Shown: in pieces, positions 54,208 to 63,928 of the stretch
How the letters are laid out: the number at the start of each line of letters is the position of its first letter
How positions within the stretch are numbered: the first letter of the stretch is position 1
From: Bacillota bacterium
Lineage (GTDB): Bacteria > Bacillota > SHA-98 > Ch115
DNA: 64,000 nucleotides
Direction of reading: 5' to 3'
Assembly: GCA_013178415.1 (NCBI GenBank)
Contig: JABLXA010000007.1
Location: 62,001 to 126,000, forward strand
Notes under the pieces: generated by a model
Told to the model about the DNA's origin: nothing
The model's database searches: none
What the model saw: only the letters and a program-made list of their open reading frames with translations
Translations under genes and position numbers: made by a program

Positions 54208-55560
54208 ATGATGAGGAAACGTGAAAATGTCATCCAGGAAGTAGCTGCTGTAGCGGAGAGGCTATTACGTAAGATAGCGGCGCAGAAGCGCACGGTGGAT
54301 CTGCATGACATAGAGATGACCGTGAGAGAAGCCAGTTCAGCGATTGACAGACTTTTGCTCAAGGGCGCAGTTGATGAAGTGGGCACCGGATATAGTGGGA
54401 GCAAGATTCGTTGCGAGTGCGGGGGTAAGCTCAAGTTTGTGGGCAATCGCCCTTTCGTAGTGACGACCCTAAGCGGGGAGGTGAGAATTGAGCGAGCGTA
54501 TTATCACTGCGACCGTTGTGGGGCTTCGAAGGTGCCCATTGGTGAACAACTGAAGCTCTCGGGAAGTCATTTTAGCGAGGGAGTCATAAACAATCTCAGT
54601 TACTGCTGCGCAGAGCTGCCGTTTGAGCCGGCATCGGAGCTTATGGGCCGACTTACGGGGATATACGTATCCCCAAAGGAGGCACAAATTCTCTCAGAGA
54701 GCATCGGCAAGGAGACGGGCGAGGAGCTTGATGAGCAGGCGGAGGTTGCGATGAAGGATGGGCTTGATACGGATGCAAGGCCCGAAAGGCTCTATATGGC
54801 GATAGATGGTGTCATGATAAATGAGCAGGATGGTTGGCACGAAGCGAAAACGGCAGCGATTTATGATGCGAAAGAGCAAATTAATGCTGATGGCAGTAAG
54901 GAAGATGTTGCGAACGAGATAACTTACGTTGCCCGTGGGGGAAGCCCGGACGAACTCATAGGTTATATTTCGGTCGAGGCACAGAGACGTGGTGTGGAAT
55001 ATGCCAAAGAGCTGATAGTCCTTGGTGATGGAGCGGCATGGATTTGGAACATGGTTAGAAGCTACTTTCCGGGAGCGATCCAGATCATAGATTGGTATCA
55101 CGCATCGGAGCATGTATGGAGATTAGGCCGGGTTCTCTGGGATGGGGATGAGGAACGGTGCAAGTGCTGGGTAGAAGAACAGCTTGAGGTTCTAAAGGAC
55201 GTCAGGGTTGAGGATCTCATAACCAAACTCGCTGGCATAGTTGGTTTATCAGACGAAGCTGCGTCCGAGCGTGACAAGCTTATGAAGTATTTACAAGACA
55301 ATCGAGACCGGATGAGATATGACGAATACCGGGCCAAGGGGTATCACATCGGTAGCGGCGTAGTGGAGAGTGCGTGCAAGCATGTTGTACAAATGAGGCA
55401 CAAGAGGTCGGGGATGCGTTGGAGCGCTTCAGGGGCGCAGGAAGTGCTAAACCTCAGGGTTTTCCTCCTGAACGGCAGGTGGGATGACTTCTGGCGAAGA
55501 AGGAGGCAAGAAGGGGTTTCAGATAGCCATATGCTAGCAGGCTCTACAAAAGCAGCCTGA
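54208..55560 (+). CDS. ISKra4-like transposase
   Basis: About 450 residues. The N-terminal region has a zinc-ribbon (CECGGKLKF ... CDRCGASKV). The DDE-type core has MAIDGVMINEQDGWHEAKTA, VLGDGAAWIWNMVRSYFPGA, IQIIDWYHASEHVWRL and the C-terminal IGSGVVESACKHVVQMRHKR, SGMRWSASGAQEVLNLRVFL with the catalytic Glu. ATG 54208 or 54211 follows GAGAGGGG. The frame is intact, so the element may be active; I could not identify its terminal inverted repeats with confidence. Confidence 0.87.
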   Translation: MMRKRENVIQEVAAVAERLLRKIAAQKRTVDLHDIEMTVREASSAIDRLLLKGAVDEVGTGYSGSKIRCECGGKLKFVGNRPFVVTTLSGEVRIERAYYHCDRCGASKVPIGEQLKLSGSHFSEGVINNLSYCCAELPFEPASELMGRLTGIYVSPKEAQILSESIGKETGEELDEQAEVAMKDGLDTDARPERLYMAIDGVMINEQDGWHEAKTAAIYDAKEQINADGSKEDVANEITYVARGGSPDELIGYISVEAQRRGVEYAKELIVLGDGAAWIWNMVRSYFPGAIQIIDWYHASEHVWRLGRVLWDGDEERCKCWVEEQLEVLKDVRVEDLITKLAGIVGLSDEAASERDKLMKYLQDNRDRMRYDEYRAKGYHIGSGVVESACKHVVQMRHKRSGMRWSASGAQEVLNLRVFLLNGRWDDFWRRRRQEGVSDSHMLAGSTKAA

Positions 55561-55649
55561 CATGCCACTATGGTGGAAAGGTTGGAAGTGCCTGTGTGCC
55601 ACAATCGCTACATGCACCCCTTAATCCCCGCAGACTTATGATATAGTGG

Positions 55650-56459
55650 AGTCGACTTGGAACCAGGATCCGTCATGACCTGGAGCGTCAGGCTCGCTTC
55701 TTTAAGGACGTTCAACGCGGTCCACGCGCAGCCCCCAAACGAGACCCGGTTCGGGAATTGGTGGTAGCCCTGCGCAAGCAAAATCTTTCCGTTTGCAGAT
55801 GTGCATGAGCTGGACCTTTCTCCCCGGAAATTCCGAACGGCCTTTGCCGGCTTGTTCCTGTTCGTGCCGCTGTTGTGCGAGGTCAATCTCCAAGAAGTGG
55901 TCGAGTCCGCTTCCCTGCCTGGAAGTCAGATGATCCCGGCCGAACACGCTGTCCGTACGCTCTTGGCATTAAAGCTCTTGGGCAAAGAACGAACCAGCCA
56001 TGTGATGGAAATGGTCTTCGACCCCGGCATCGCTTTGTTTGCTGGCCTGAATGTTGTTCCGAAGCGTTCTTTCCTCTCTAGTTACAGCGCCAGGGTAGAC
56101 CCACATGCTAACCTTCTCCTGATGAGCAAGCGGATGCGATAAACTTCTTTCATTTGGACGCACTATCGTCAATGGTAGGACCAAAAGTGGATTTTGACCT
56201 GCAACTCACGCTCATGGTCAGTTCCCTCTACCGGATTATGGCCCAAAAGATTGGACGGGAGTACAGGCGGGCCACAGCGAAAACCCTTTTCCGAAAGCTG
56301 TTTGATGTCACAGGTCAGGTGAACATAACGGAGTCTATGATTACTGTAGAGCTTGCAAGGCGAGCTCATAACCCATTACTGGTTGCTGCTGGCCTTGTTC
56401 CTCAGACAATTAAGGTCCCCTGGCTTGATGACAAGATCCTGCATATCAAATTGGTTTGA
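55650..56459 (+). pseudogene. DDE transposase, degraded (IS1182/ISNCY-like)
   Basis: Pieces of one transposase in changing frames. At ~55676-55797 DLERQARFFKDVQRGPRAAP and KRDPVRELVVALRKQNLSV come from the N-terminus. At 55801-56140 VNLQEVVESASLPGSQMIPA, EHAVRTLLALKLLGKERTSH and GLNVVPKRSFLSSYSARVDP are from the middle. At 56154-56459 the C-terminal end reads DFDLQLTLMVSSLYRIMAQK, ELARRAHNPLLVAAGL. The catalytic centre between the last two pieces is deleted. No function is expected. Confidence 0.72.
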
Positions 56460-56666
56460 ACTGGTTGGCAGTCTGTTTTGCATATAATGGCAGATGTTAG
56501 CCCAATTAAATTACCGTGGAAATCGAGGCTAGGGCAAAATATCCCAGCCAACCATTCAGGTATTGATTTGTCCTCCGGATACTGTTAGACGGCAAATTGT
56601 TCTAGCACCGCAAAGTCAGATTAAATTGGTATGAAATTCGCGGATGTTTGTGGTCAGACTCATCTT

Positions 56667-56949
56667 CTACGGTTGATTTCGCGCAGCGCCCATAAAGATG
56701 CTGAGGAAAACACCGAGGATGGCGGAATGCTCCCCCAGGAATCTGATTATCGTCTCCCTCGGGACATCCTCCCACCCACACGTCGAGCAATCCAAGCAGA
56801 AGAAAGATCGGAGGAATCACGCTCAGCATCTCCGCGAAGTTGAAATATGTATTACTGAATATCTTTCGCCCTGTGGCGGGATGTAGGATGAGTATTGCGA
56901 CATCGATCTGTACCAAGCCGGCCCACGTCCTATCTTCATGGGTCACCAT
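56667..56949 (-). pseudogene. UPF0718/ArsP-like permease fragment
   Basis: Minus-strand TGRKIFSNTYFNFAEMLSVI and PPIFLLLGLLDVW are followed in another frame by VPRETIIRFLGEHSAILGVF, LSIFMGAA and a stop at 56667. These are the N-terminal parts of a DUF318 permease, the family of the methylarsenite exporter ArsP. It is frameshifted near 56775 and lacks its C-terminal two thirds. It lies beside arsR and arsC and so belongs to the same arsenic island. Confidence 0.65.
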
Positions 56950-57057
56950 ATTGCCGTGGGAGCGTAAACGTTATAGAATATAATCGGATAGAGATATGTT
57001 TATATATTGGTTGTGCCAGGATCTTCTGGCACCCGGTAAACAGCGGTCCGAGGTCAA

Positions 57058-57492
57058 ATGGGGATTACTTCCCGGCTCCCGGAGACGGGGTATCAGAAAG
57101 CTAAAGGGGTGATAATCATAGGATCTATTGAACAAGTCGTTCGAGCCTTGCAAGCTCTGGGGCAAGATATGAGGCTTAAGATCCTCAAAGTATTGGCAGC
57201 CGATAGTCACTGCGTATGTGAGCTTGAGAACATCTTTGGGGTCAGCCAGCCTGCCATATCTCACCACCTTGGCGTTCTTAAAGATGCTGGCCTCGTGGAA
57301 AGTATGCGGGAAGGCCAGTGGATATTCTACAAGATAAACAGGGCGGGCATTGAGAACGTCCTGCGCCTGCTGAGCAACTTCCTCCTGGACTCGGATATGG
57401 ACCAATTTCCGGAAATAGCCGAGATAATGAGCAGGGTTGAAGAAATCAAAAAAAATCCCCGTGCTGTATGCAGACGGACTTCAAGGGGTTGA
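57058..57492 (+). CDS. arsR: ArsR-family metalloregulator
   Basis: About 144 residues (fewer if a later start is used). The winged helix is [20 protein letters not shown], then [20 protein letters not shown] and [20 protein letters not shown]. The CVCEL motif in the alpha3 helix is the classic ArsR arsenite-binding Cys pair. ATG 57058 has GAGG five bases upstream; a GTG at 57109 after AAAGGG is an alternative. It heads arsC and acr3, which it should derepress on arsenite or antimonite. Confidence 0.9.
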   Translation: MGITSRLPETGYQKAKGVIIIGSIEQVVRALQALGQDMRLKILKVLAADSHCVCELENIFGVSQPAISHHLGVLKDAGLVESMREGQWIFYKINRAGIENVLRLLSNFLLDSDMDQFPEIAEIMSRVEEIKKNPRAVCRRTSRG

Positions 57493-57521
57493 CTGCTGTG
57501 ACCGGGACGGAGGGATGCGGT

Positions 57522-57938
57522 ATGAAGAGGAAGATCATGTTTCTATGTACTGGTAATTCCTGTAGAAGCCAGATGGCTGAGGGGTTTGCCAGGGCACTGT
57601 TCGGGGATAGTTGGGAGGTTTATAGCGCAGGGATCGAGCCTGCCGGCGTCAACCCCAGGGCTATTGAGGTTATGCGCGAGGTAGGGATTGACATCTCGAT
57701 GCAGACCTCGGACCCCATCGAATCCAGGCTTCTTAGGGAGATGGACCTGGTGGTGACCCTCTGCGGCGATGCTGAAGAGAGGTGTCCAGTAACACCACCA
57801 TCTGTAAGTCGCATTCACTGGCCGCTGCCAGACCCGGCCAGAGCAAAGGGTTCAGAAGAGGAAATCATGGCTGAGTTTCGCAAGGTGAGGGACGACATAA
57901 AAAGGCGAGTTGAGGACCTTCTTAGAGGACTCCCATAA
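57522..57938 (+). CDS. arsC: Thioredoxin-coupled arsenate reductase (low-Mr PTPase fold)
   Basis: 138 residues. The P-loop is [20 protein letters not shown] (CX5R; the first Cys is the nucleophile). The redox pair is in [13 protein letters not shown], which gives the triple-Cys relay of the Staphylococcus/Bacillus ArsC type, coupled to thioredoxin. ATG 57522 follows ACGGAGGG. All key residues are present, so this gene is functional in principle even though its efflux partner is broken. Confidence 0.92.
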   Translation: MKRKIMFLCTGNSCRSQMAEGFARALFGDSWEVYSAGIEPAGVNPRAIEVMREVGIDISMQTSDPIESRLLREMDLVVTLCGDAEERCPVTPPSVSRIHWPLPDPARAKGSEEEIMAEFRKVRDDIKRRVEDLLRGLP

Positions 57939-57991
57939 GATGATTATTATGCGACCCAGGGGACGGAAGGAATCCAGGACGAGGAGTGACC

Positions 57992-58040
57992 AAAGGTGAT
58001 GCAAAATGCAAAATGCATAATGCATAATGCATAATGCATA
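57992..58040 (+). repeat. 7-bp tandem repeat (AAAATGC/ATAATGC)
   Basis: About five or six head-to-tail copies: two AAAATGC followed by three or four ATAATGC-type units, between arsC and acr3. It is a slippage-prone microsatellite with no visible gene role. Confidence 0.8.
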
Positions 58041-58140
58041 CATGATCCGTTCCCCAAGGATCAAGACACTCGCGCATCCTACCCGCCTCAGATTGTGAAT
58101 CTACTACTGAATAGGCCTTGAATTGATTGGAGGGAAAGGA

Positions 58141-58800
58141 ATGTCCGAACAGACTGTCACGCGGCTTTCTCTTTTGGATCGTCTTCTGACTCTGTGGATC
58201 TTTCTGGCTATCGCGGCGGGAGTGGCGCCTGGAAGCCTGTTTCTCCAACTCCCGGACCCCCTCAACCGCCTTTCGTTTGGGACGACATCGTTACCATTGC
58301 CATCGGCCTGATAGTGATGATGTATCCCCCTCTGGCCAAGGTGCGGTACAATGAGTTATGGAAGGTCTTCCGGAACGGTAGGGTGCTGGCGCTCTCCCTC
58401 GTCCAGAATTGGCTAATCGGCCCCATACTTATGTTTCTGCTGGCCGTTACTTTTCTCTGGGGATATCAGCAATATATGATCGGCCTTATCCTGATAGGGC
58501 TTGCGCGGTGTATCGCAATGGTCATCGTCTGGGACAGCCTGGCCCATGGCGACGCCGAGTATGCTGCGGCGCTTGTGGCTTTCAACTCCATCTTCCAGGT
58601 GCTTTTCTACTCCGTTTACTGCTATATTTTTATCACAGTTCTTCCAAGGTGGTTGGGCCTGGGCGGTATGGCGGTCCGCGTCTCCATCGCCGAAATCGCC
58701 CGCACTGTGGTCATTCACCTTGGCATCCCGTTTGTTGCCGGATTCCTCACTCGAGCCATCCTTGCGCCGTCCAAGGGGCAGGAACGGAGAGGTATTCCTG
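58141..58800 (+). pseudogene. ACR3-type arsenite efflux permease, frameshifted and 3'-truncated
   Basis: ATG 58141 follows [26 protein letters not shown]. The first frame reads to [12 protein letters not shown], then one base is missing near 58294 and the protein continues as [20 protein letters not shown] (an ACR3 hallmark), [20 protein letters not shown] (with the conserved Cys) and [20 protein letters not shown]. After about residue 215 of the usual 350 the homology stops abruptly near 58800, where sequence antisense to the serpin gene begins. Efflux is therefore lost. Its 3' junction is a deletion or recombination scar. Confidence 0.83.
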
Positions 58801-60049
58801 GAGACTCTTTTGAACGTGGATCAGCCAGCCTCCCCATGAACAAGATGGTCCCTGAACGGAGATCGCGAATCATGAAAATGAATGGTCGGTCCGCGCGGAA
58901 AACAGGCGGTTTATCCAGCATGATCGATTTGGTTCCCACTGCAACAGCTGTGGCGGCAGCTGCTTCGGTGCCTTCCTCATTGACTTCGACAAATGATTGA
59001 TGGATTACCTTGCTTATGAATATACCTTGGCGAGATGTGGTCATGCCGGAGAAATCAGCTGTATTCTCATCGAACGCATCTATCATCCCCAGGTCTTGCA
59101 GTGTTTCGTTCAATATGAACCTCTCCTCCAGCTTGAACCTCGGCAGGAAGACCTCAACTTCTCTCCTCGAGAGTTGGGAAAGCCAAGATCGCATGTTCTC
59201 AGGATCCAGTATGCCCTCAAGCTTTGCCAGTTCATATTCAGGTTTCGGAAGTAAGATGACCATTGACAGATCTCCGTCCGTGTACGGCATCTCCAGGAGC
59301 TGAATCCGGTTGTTTTCCGCATAGTTGAATTCCGCGGCCTTGTGCATCGTGGGGACGTCTACTGTCTCTTCTGGCGCGATATGGAACGGCATAAGCCTAG
59401 TGGCCTCGGGCTCGAATGGTCGTTCCCATTGCCCTTTGAAATAAATCGCATTGGTCAGAACAAGTCGCGTAAGTCTGGTGAGATCACCAGGTTTGATCAA
59501 ATCCTTTATTTTGTCATTGGTCTTTGATTCCACCCACTTATTGATCGACCGCCTGGTTTGCTCGCGGTTTTCGTCATCCGTGTAGTCAACCTCCTTGAAG
59601 CCTGCCCCATGGTATTTGTTAGTTATATCTAGGAACTCTTGGCGAAACTCGTAGCCAATCTGCCCCCATAGCGCATTGGCTACAGAAAGGCAATAACTTT
59701 TTCCAGGAGCATTGAACATTTCCGTAAGATCCGAAAAAGCGGGATGGAGTCTCTCCGGAGCCAGATCTAAATGCAGTACATCAGCCATCTGCTCAGCGGT
59801 TTCCCCACGCGCGCCCGCATATGTCATAGCCAGTGCGGATGAAATGCTATATGGTGAGAAGAAGAGGTTGCCCTCGTTCTTTGCCAGTTGCTTATAGAGA
59901 TCGATGGCGAAGGTATTATTTCCAACAACGATAGAATCGATATCTGCCTTATCTATGGCGGACACTCTGATGCCAAGACCAGAAAATACCGCGGCTAGGG
60001 CGCACACTAGCAGCAGGGTACCTCCCAAAATCAAGGATCGCCTTTTCAT
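58715..60049 (-). CDS. Serpin (serine protease inhibitor), 3' end altered
   Basis: 444 residues. An N-terminal signal/anchor ([20 protein letters not shown]) is followed by a full serpin fold: [60 protein letters not shown] and [20 protein letters not shown]. The reactive loop hinge is [13 protein letters not shown], small residues as in inhibitory serpins; counting from the hinge gives P1 Lys, P1' Ser (GTKS), predicting a trypsin-like target. The native protein should end at GRLADP or close to it. The last ~33 residues are read antisense from the acr3 remnant, so the original stop was lost. The tail is far from the reactive loop, so inhibition may survive. Confidence 0.9.
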   Translation of the reverse strand: MKRRSLILGGTLLLVCALAAVFSGLGIRVSAIDKADIDSIVVGNNTFAIDLYKQLAKNEGNLFFSPYSISSALAMTYAGARGETAEQMADVLHLDLAPERLHPAFSDLTEMFNAPGKSYCLSVANALWGQIGYEFRQEFLDITNKYHGAGFKEVDYTDDENREQTRRSINKWVESKTNDKIKDLIKPGDLTRLTRLVLTNAIYFKGQWERPFEPEATRLMPFHIAPEETVDVPTMHKAAEFNYAENNRIQLLEMPYTDGDLSMVILLPKPEYELAKLEGILDPENMRSWLSQLSRREVEVFLPRFKLEERFILNETLQDLGMIDAFDENTADFSGMTTSRQGIFISKVIHQSFVEVNEEGTEAAAATAVAVGTKSIMLDKPPVFRADRPFIFMIRDLRSGTILFMGRLADPRSKESPGIPLRSCPLDGARMARVRNPATNGMPR

Positions 60050-60359
60050 CTTTTTACAACCTCGCTTTCAACCTTTTGCCATAGATCGAAGGGCTGTATA
60101 AACCTCCTTCCTCATACTAGGCCCAATCGATCATGGCGATGGCTTCGCCGTCATTCAAGATGGCTGCTGGTTCCCTGTTTTTGGACATGTGGCGCTCTCT
60201 CCACCTTTAACACCCTAATAGACTATTCGCATTTCCTTGTGTTTTCCCTACCGAGGGAATTCTCCTTTCCCAGGTATATTTTGGTTCTATGGATAGAAAG
60301 GAGCATGAGAAACATATGTATTCCATTCTCTTCCAACAGCATTCGCCCTCATATTCGAA
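60050..60359. other. Intergenic gap
   Basis: About 310 bp between the serpin start and the end of the ABC pair. I see no gene, terminator or repeat. The serpin promoter should lie here on the minus strand, but no clear boxes stand out. Confidence 0.5.
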
Positions 60360-62153
60360 TCACCTTGCCATATCGAGCTGCGCCCGATACAGCCTATGAT
60401 AGGCTCCCTTAGCCTTCAGTAGCTCTGAATGTGTGCCGCGCTCGATGATTCTGCCTGAATCGATGACAAGTATTTGGTCTGCATTGAGTATCGTAGAAAG
60501 ACGATGCGCAATCACAATGGACGTTCGCCCGCGCATGAGTGCCGCCACGGCTGCCTGGACCTTCCTTTCCGTCATTGTATCAACATGGGCCGTGGCCTCG
60601 TCAAGTATAAGGATACGAGTGTCTGCGATGAGCGCTCGAGCGAAGGATAGGAGTTGCCTTTGGCCGGAAGAGAGATTTGCACCCCTTTCAGTTAGAACCA
60701 TATCCAGGCCGGACTCCTTTTCCCTAAATAACTCCTCTAATCCCACTGCAGATAACGCATTCCACATCATATCCTCTGTCGCCTCGGGATTGCCGAAGGC
60801 TAGATTTTGCCTTATGGTTCCCGAGAAGAGGAATGGGTCCTGGAGAACTAGTCCTATGAGTTTTCGGTAAGCACCTAGCTCCATTTGAGAAATATCTGCC
60901 CCATCCAGGAGTATCCTTCCTTTCTGCGGCGCGTAGAACCTCAATACAAGGTTGATAATGGATGTCTTGCCGGAGCCTGTATGTCCGACCAATGCCACGG
61001 TCTGCCCGGGCTTTACATTGAAGTTTATATCTTCAAGCACCCAGTCAGGAGCATCTGTGTTTGGATCATTATCATAGGCGAACCATACATGGTCGAATTC
61101 CAAATTCCCGGAAACCTTCGATGGCACCGGGATGGGATCACCTTGGGGACGCTCTGGCTTCGTGTCCAGGATTCTTTCTATCCGCACGGCTCCCGCCATG
61201 GCCCTCTGAATTATCCTGTATGCTTGAGAGAGCCCCCGGAGTGGACCGAAGCAGGTCCCTTGATAACCTAGAAATGCCACCAATGTGCCGGCAGTCGTGG
61301 TTCCCTGGAGAACCCACCGCCCTCCGAACCAAATGGTGAGCGCTGTGCTGGTTATCCACGCGAAGTCAACTATGGGCCAGAAGAAAGCGAATATGGAGGT
61401 CGCGCGGATTCCGGCTTGAAGCAGGCCGTCATTTGCCTTTGCGAATTTATCTCCAAACCGTTTCTGCGCTCTGAAGGCCTGAATGACTTTCATGCCGGAA
61501 ATTCCCTCTTGGGATGTAGCGTTTACCACTGAGGCCTGTTCGCGTACATTGTCTTCAGCCTTATCTATCTTGCTGCTCAAAAAAGTCATGGCAAAGATAA
61601 CAGGAATCAGCGTAAACACTGTGATAACTGTAAGCCTCCAGTCAAGCCAGATCATGAGGGCCAGATAGCCTGCTAGGGTCAATGTATCCATCACCATGCC
61701 TACAATCGCGCTACTTACGAGATCAGATAATGCGTCCACGTCACTGGTGAGCCTAGTCACAACCTTGCCCACTGGGATGCCGTCAAAGTATGATACCGGT
61801 ATTCTCTGCAGGTGTTCAAAAAGGTCTTGACGCACACGAAAAATGGTATCCTGACCCACCTTGGCCATGAATCTTACCCTCAGGGCTATAAATAGGTTCA
61901 TCAAGGCAAGGATCGCAAGGGCCAATAGCCCCAGTTTCCAGAGTCCTACGAGATCTCCTCTGGCTATATGCATATCTATGGCAATCCGACTCAGGTAGGG
62001 CATGATTATAGAACCAGCTGAGCTTGCCATCATGAACAGCAACGCTGCGGCCAGTCTACCGGTGTGAGGCGCTAAGTATGGCAGAAATCTCAGAAGACTT
62101 CTCCAGTTCCTTCCTGTAGCTTCTACTGGGTTGTCTGATATACTGCTTGACAC
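60360..62153 (-). CDS. ABC exporter subunit (half-transporter B)
   Basis: 597 residues: six transmembrane helices (residues ~30-320) and an ATPase domain with Walker A VGHTGSGKTS, Q-loop LVLQDPFLF, signature LSSGQRQLLSF, Walker B ILILDEATAHVD and IAHRLST. The signature is LSSGQ, not LSGGQ. GTG 62153 follows GGAGGTGA and overlaps the upstream gene by 31 bp, so it is made with its partner. The likely role is heterodimeric export of lipids, drugs or peptides; nothing nearby fixes the substrate. Confidence 0.92.
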   Translation of the reverse strand: MSSSISDNPVEATGRNWRSLLRFLPYLAPHTGRLAAALLFMMASSAGSIIMPYLSRIAIDMHIARGDLVGLWKLGLLALAILALMNLFIALRVRFMAKVGQDTIFRVRQDLFEHLQRIPVSYFDGIPVGKVVTRLTSDVDALSDLVSSAIVGMVMDTLTLAGYLALMIWLDWRLTVITVFTLIPVIFAMTFLSSKIDKAEDNVREQASVVNATSQEGISGMKVIQAFRAQKRFGDKFAKANDGLLQAGIRATSIFAFFWPIVDFAWITSTALTIWFGGRWVLQGTTTAGTLVAFLGYQGTCFGPLRGLSQAYRIIQRAMAGAVRIERILDTKPERPQGDPIPVPSKVSGNLEFDHVWFAYDNDPNTDAPDWVLEDINFNVKPGQTVALVGHTGSGKTSIINLVLRFYAPQKGRILLDGADISQMELGAYRKLIGLVLQDPFLFSGTIRQNLAFGNPEATEDMMWNALSAVGLEELFREKESGLDMVLTERGANLSSGQRQLLSFARALIADTRILILDEATAHVDTMTERKVQAAVAALMRGRTSIVIAHRLSTILNADQILVIDSGRIIERGTHSELLKAKGAYHRLYRAQLDMAR

Positions 62154-63928
62154 AGCGCATCACCTCCGCGGCTTAGTGCCTCGTCATGCCATTGCTTTGC
62201 ATCCCCCATCTGGACGTCATAGAGGGCCTTGTAGGCGCCCCCAAGGGCCAAGAGTTCATCATGTGTACCTCTTTCGACGACCATCCCGCCATCCATAAGG
62301 AGAATTTCATCAGCCATCATGGCAGAGCTTACTCTTTGAGTGACGATGACGACCGTCCGTCCCTTGAATAACTCATTGAGCGCCCGGCGTAAAGTGGCCT
62401 CGGTTTTCATATCTAGGCTTGCCGAGGAATCATCGAGTATTATGATAGGCGGGTCTACAAGGAGGGCGCGAGCGATAGCAATGCGCTGCTGCTCTCCCCC
62501 AGAGAGCCCAAGCCCCCTCTCACCGATGATAGTCTCATACCCGAGCGGGAAGGCGGAAATAAAATCATGAGCTTGTGCTACCCTTGCTGCCTGCTCAATC
62601 AGAGATTGTGGAGCATCAGGCTTGCCGATGGCTATATTCTCCCGCACAGTATCAGAGAAGAGGAAATTGTCCTGGAATACAAATCCGATGTTGCGACGCA
62701 GCGTTTCAAGGGACCATTCCCTTACATCCACTCCATCAATGGTTACTCTCCCTGCAGTGGCGTCATAAAACCGCGGTATAAGGTTTGCAACAGTGGTCTT
62801 ACCTGAGCCTGTAGGGCCGAGAAGGGCGACTGTGCGGCCCGGAGGCACATCGAGGTTGAAATCAAGGATGGCTGCCTCATCACTATCTTGATAGTTGAAA
62901 CCAACCTTCTCAAATCTTATGTGACCCGCGATCCGATCTGGCATAAAAGGTTTGTCAGGCTCGGGCATCGAATCTGGCTCCCCCAGGACTTTGTAGATTC
63001 TTGCAGCTCCAGCGGATGCGCGCTGGACAAGCTCGGCCAGCCACCCGATTTGCCTTATTGGCCAGATTATCATCCCTGCGAACGAGGTGAAAGCCACGAG
63101 CGTCCCAAGGCTCATCTGGTGGTTTATCACTTTCATCCCGCCGGCTATGAGCGCGATGAGCCCTGTGGCTGCGCCCAGAAAGTCGAGGGTAGGGTGGGTG
63201 AGGGAATTAAGTCTTACGACATCCAGGTTCGCCTGATAGACCTTGGCGTTTTCCCTGCCGAATCTTTCTCCTTCTTCATATTCACGAGAAAATGCCTTCA
63301 CAACTCTGATACCTGAGATATTCTCTTGCGCAGCAGAGTGCAGGCGACCAGAGTATTCTTGAACCTTTCGATATATGGGACCAATGCGGGCGCCATAATA
63401 CATGGTCACGATGAATATCAAGGGGCATAGACTGAGGACAGCTATAGATAGGATAAGATCAAGGCGTAGCATCGCTATCAGCATTCCGACAGTCTGGATC
63501 ATATTTACCACAATAATAAGAACCACAAAACCCGTGCCATCCCGGACGGCATCAACATCCCTAGTCAATATGGACATGAGGTCTCCGGTTCTGTTCCTGT
63601 CGAAGAAAGGAAATGGCAAATAGAGGAGTTTCTGAAATATGAGAGATCTCAGGTCTCGACCTATGTAATTTCCGGTGTTCTCCTGAAAATAGATCTCAGT
63701 ATAGATTCCGACAGCCCGAATGAAGGCAAGGGCCACAAGCCAGAACCCAATTCGAGTAAGAGTGCCCATAGCTTGATCTGCGCCCTTCCCGATCACGTCA
63801 AAAGCTGACTTCATCAGCATAGGCACCACTATGATCGTTCCCCCGTCTATGATCATTCCGGTAAGAGCCGCAAAACGCCGCCACCAGTGACGTGGGCCAA
63901 GCCAGAATGCTTTCCAAAGGTACCGCAT
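62123..63928 (-). CDS. ABC exporter subunit (half-transporter A)
   Basis: About 601 residues with an ABC membrane domain and an ATPase domain: Walker A LGPTGSGKTTVANL, Q-loop FVFQDNFLF, signature LSGGEQQRIAIA, Walker B IIILDDSSASLD and the H-loop position VTQRVSS. Walker B ends in Asp (DD) where the catalytic Glu is usual, and the switch His is replaced by Gln. This subunit should therefore carry a degenerate ATP site, as in TM287/288-type heterodimers. ATG 63928 is 7 bp after GGAGG. It is first of the two-gene operon. Confidence 0.92.
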   Translation of the reverse strand: MRYLWKAFWLGPRHWWRRFAALTGMIIDGGTIIVVPMLMKSAFDVIGKGADQAMGTLTRIGFWLVALAFIRAVGIYTEIYFQENTGNYIGRDLRSLIFQKLLYLPFPFFDRNRTGDLMSILTRDVDAVRDGTGFVVLIIVVNMIQTVGMLIAMLRLDLILSIAVLSLCPLIFIVTMYYGARIGPIYRKVQEYSGRLHSAAQENISGIRVVKAFSREYEEGERFGRENAKVYQANLDVVRLNSLTHPTLDFLGAATGLIALIAGGMKVINHQMSLGTLVAFTSFAGMIIWPIRQIGWLAELVQRASAGAARIYKVLGEPDSMPEPDKPFMPDRIAGHIRFEKVGFNYQDSDEAAILDFNLDVPPGRTVALLGPTGSGKTTVANLIPRFYDATAGRVTIDGVDVREWSLETLRRNIGFVFQDNFLFSDTVRENIAIGKPDAPQSLIEQAARVAQAHDFISAFPLGYETIIGERGLGLSGGEQQRIAIARALLVDPPIIILDDSSASLDMKTEATLRRALNELFKGRTVVIVTQRVSSAMMADEILLMDGGMVVERGTHDELLALGGAYKALYDVQMGDAKQWHDEALSRGGDALCQAVYQTTQ

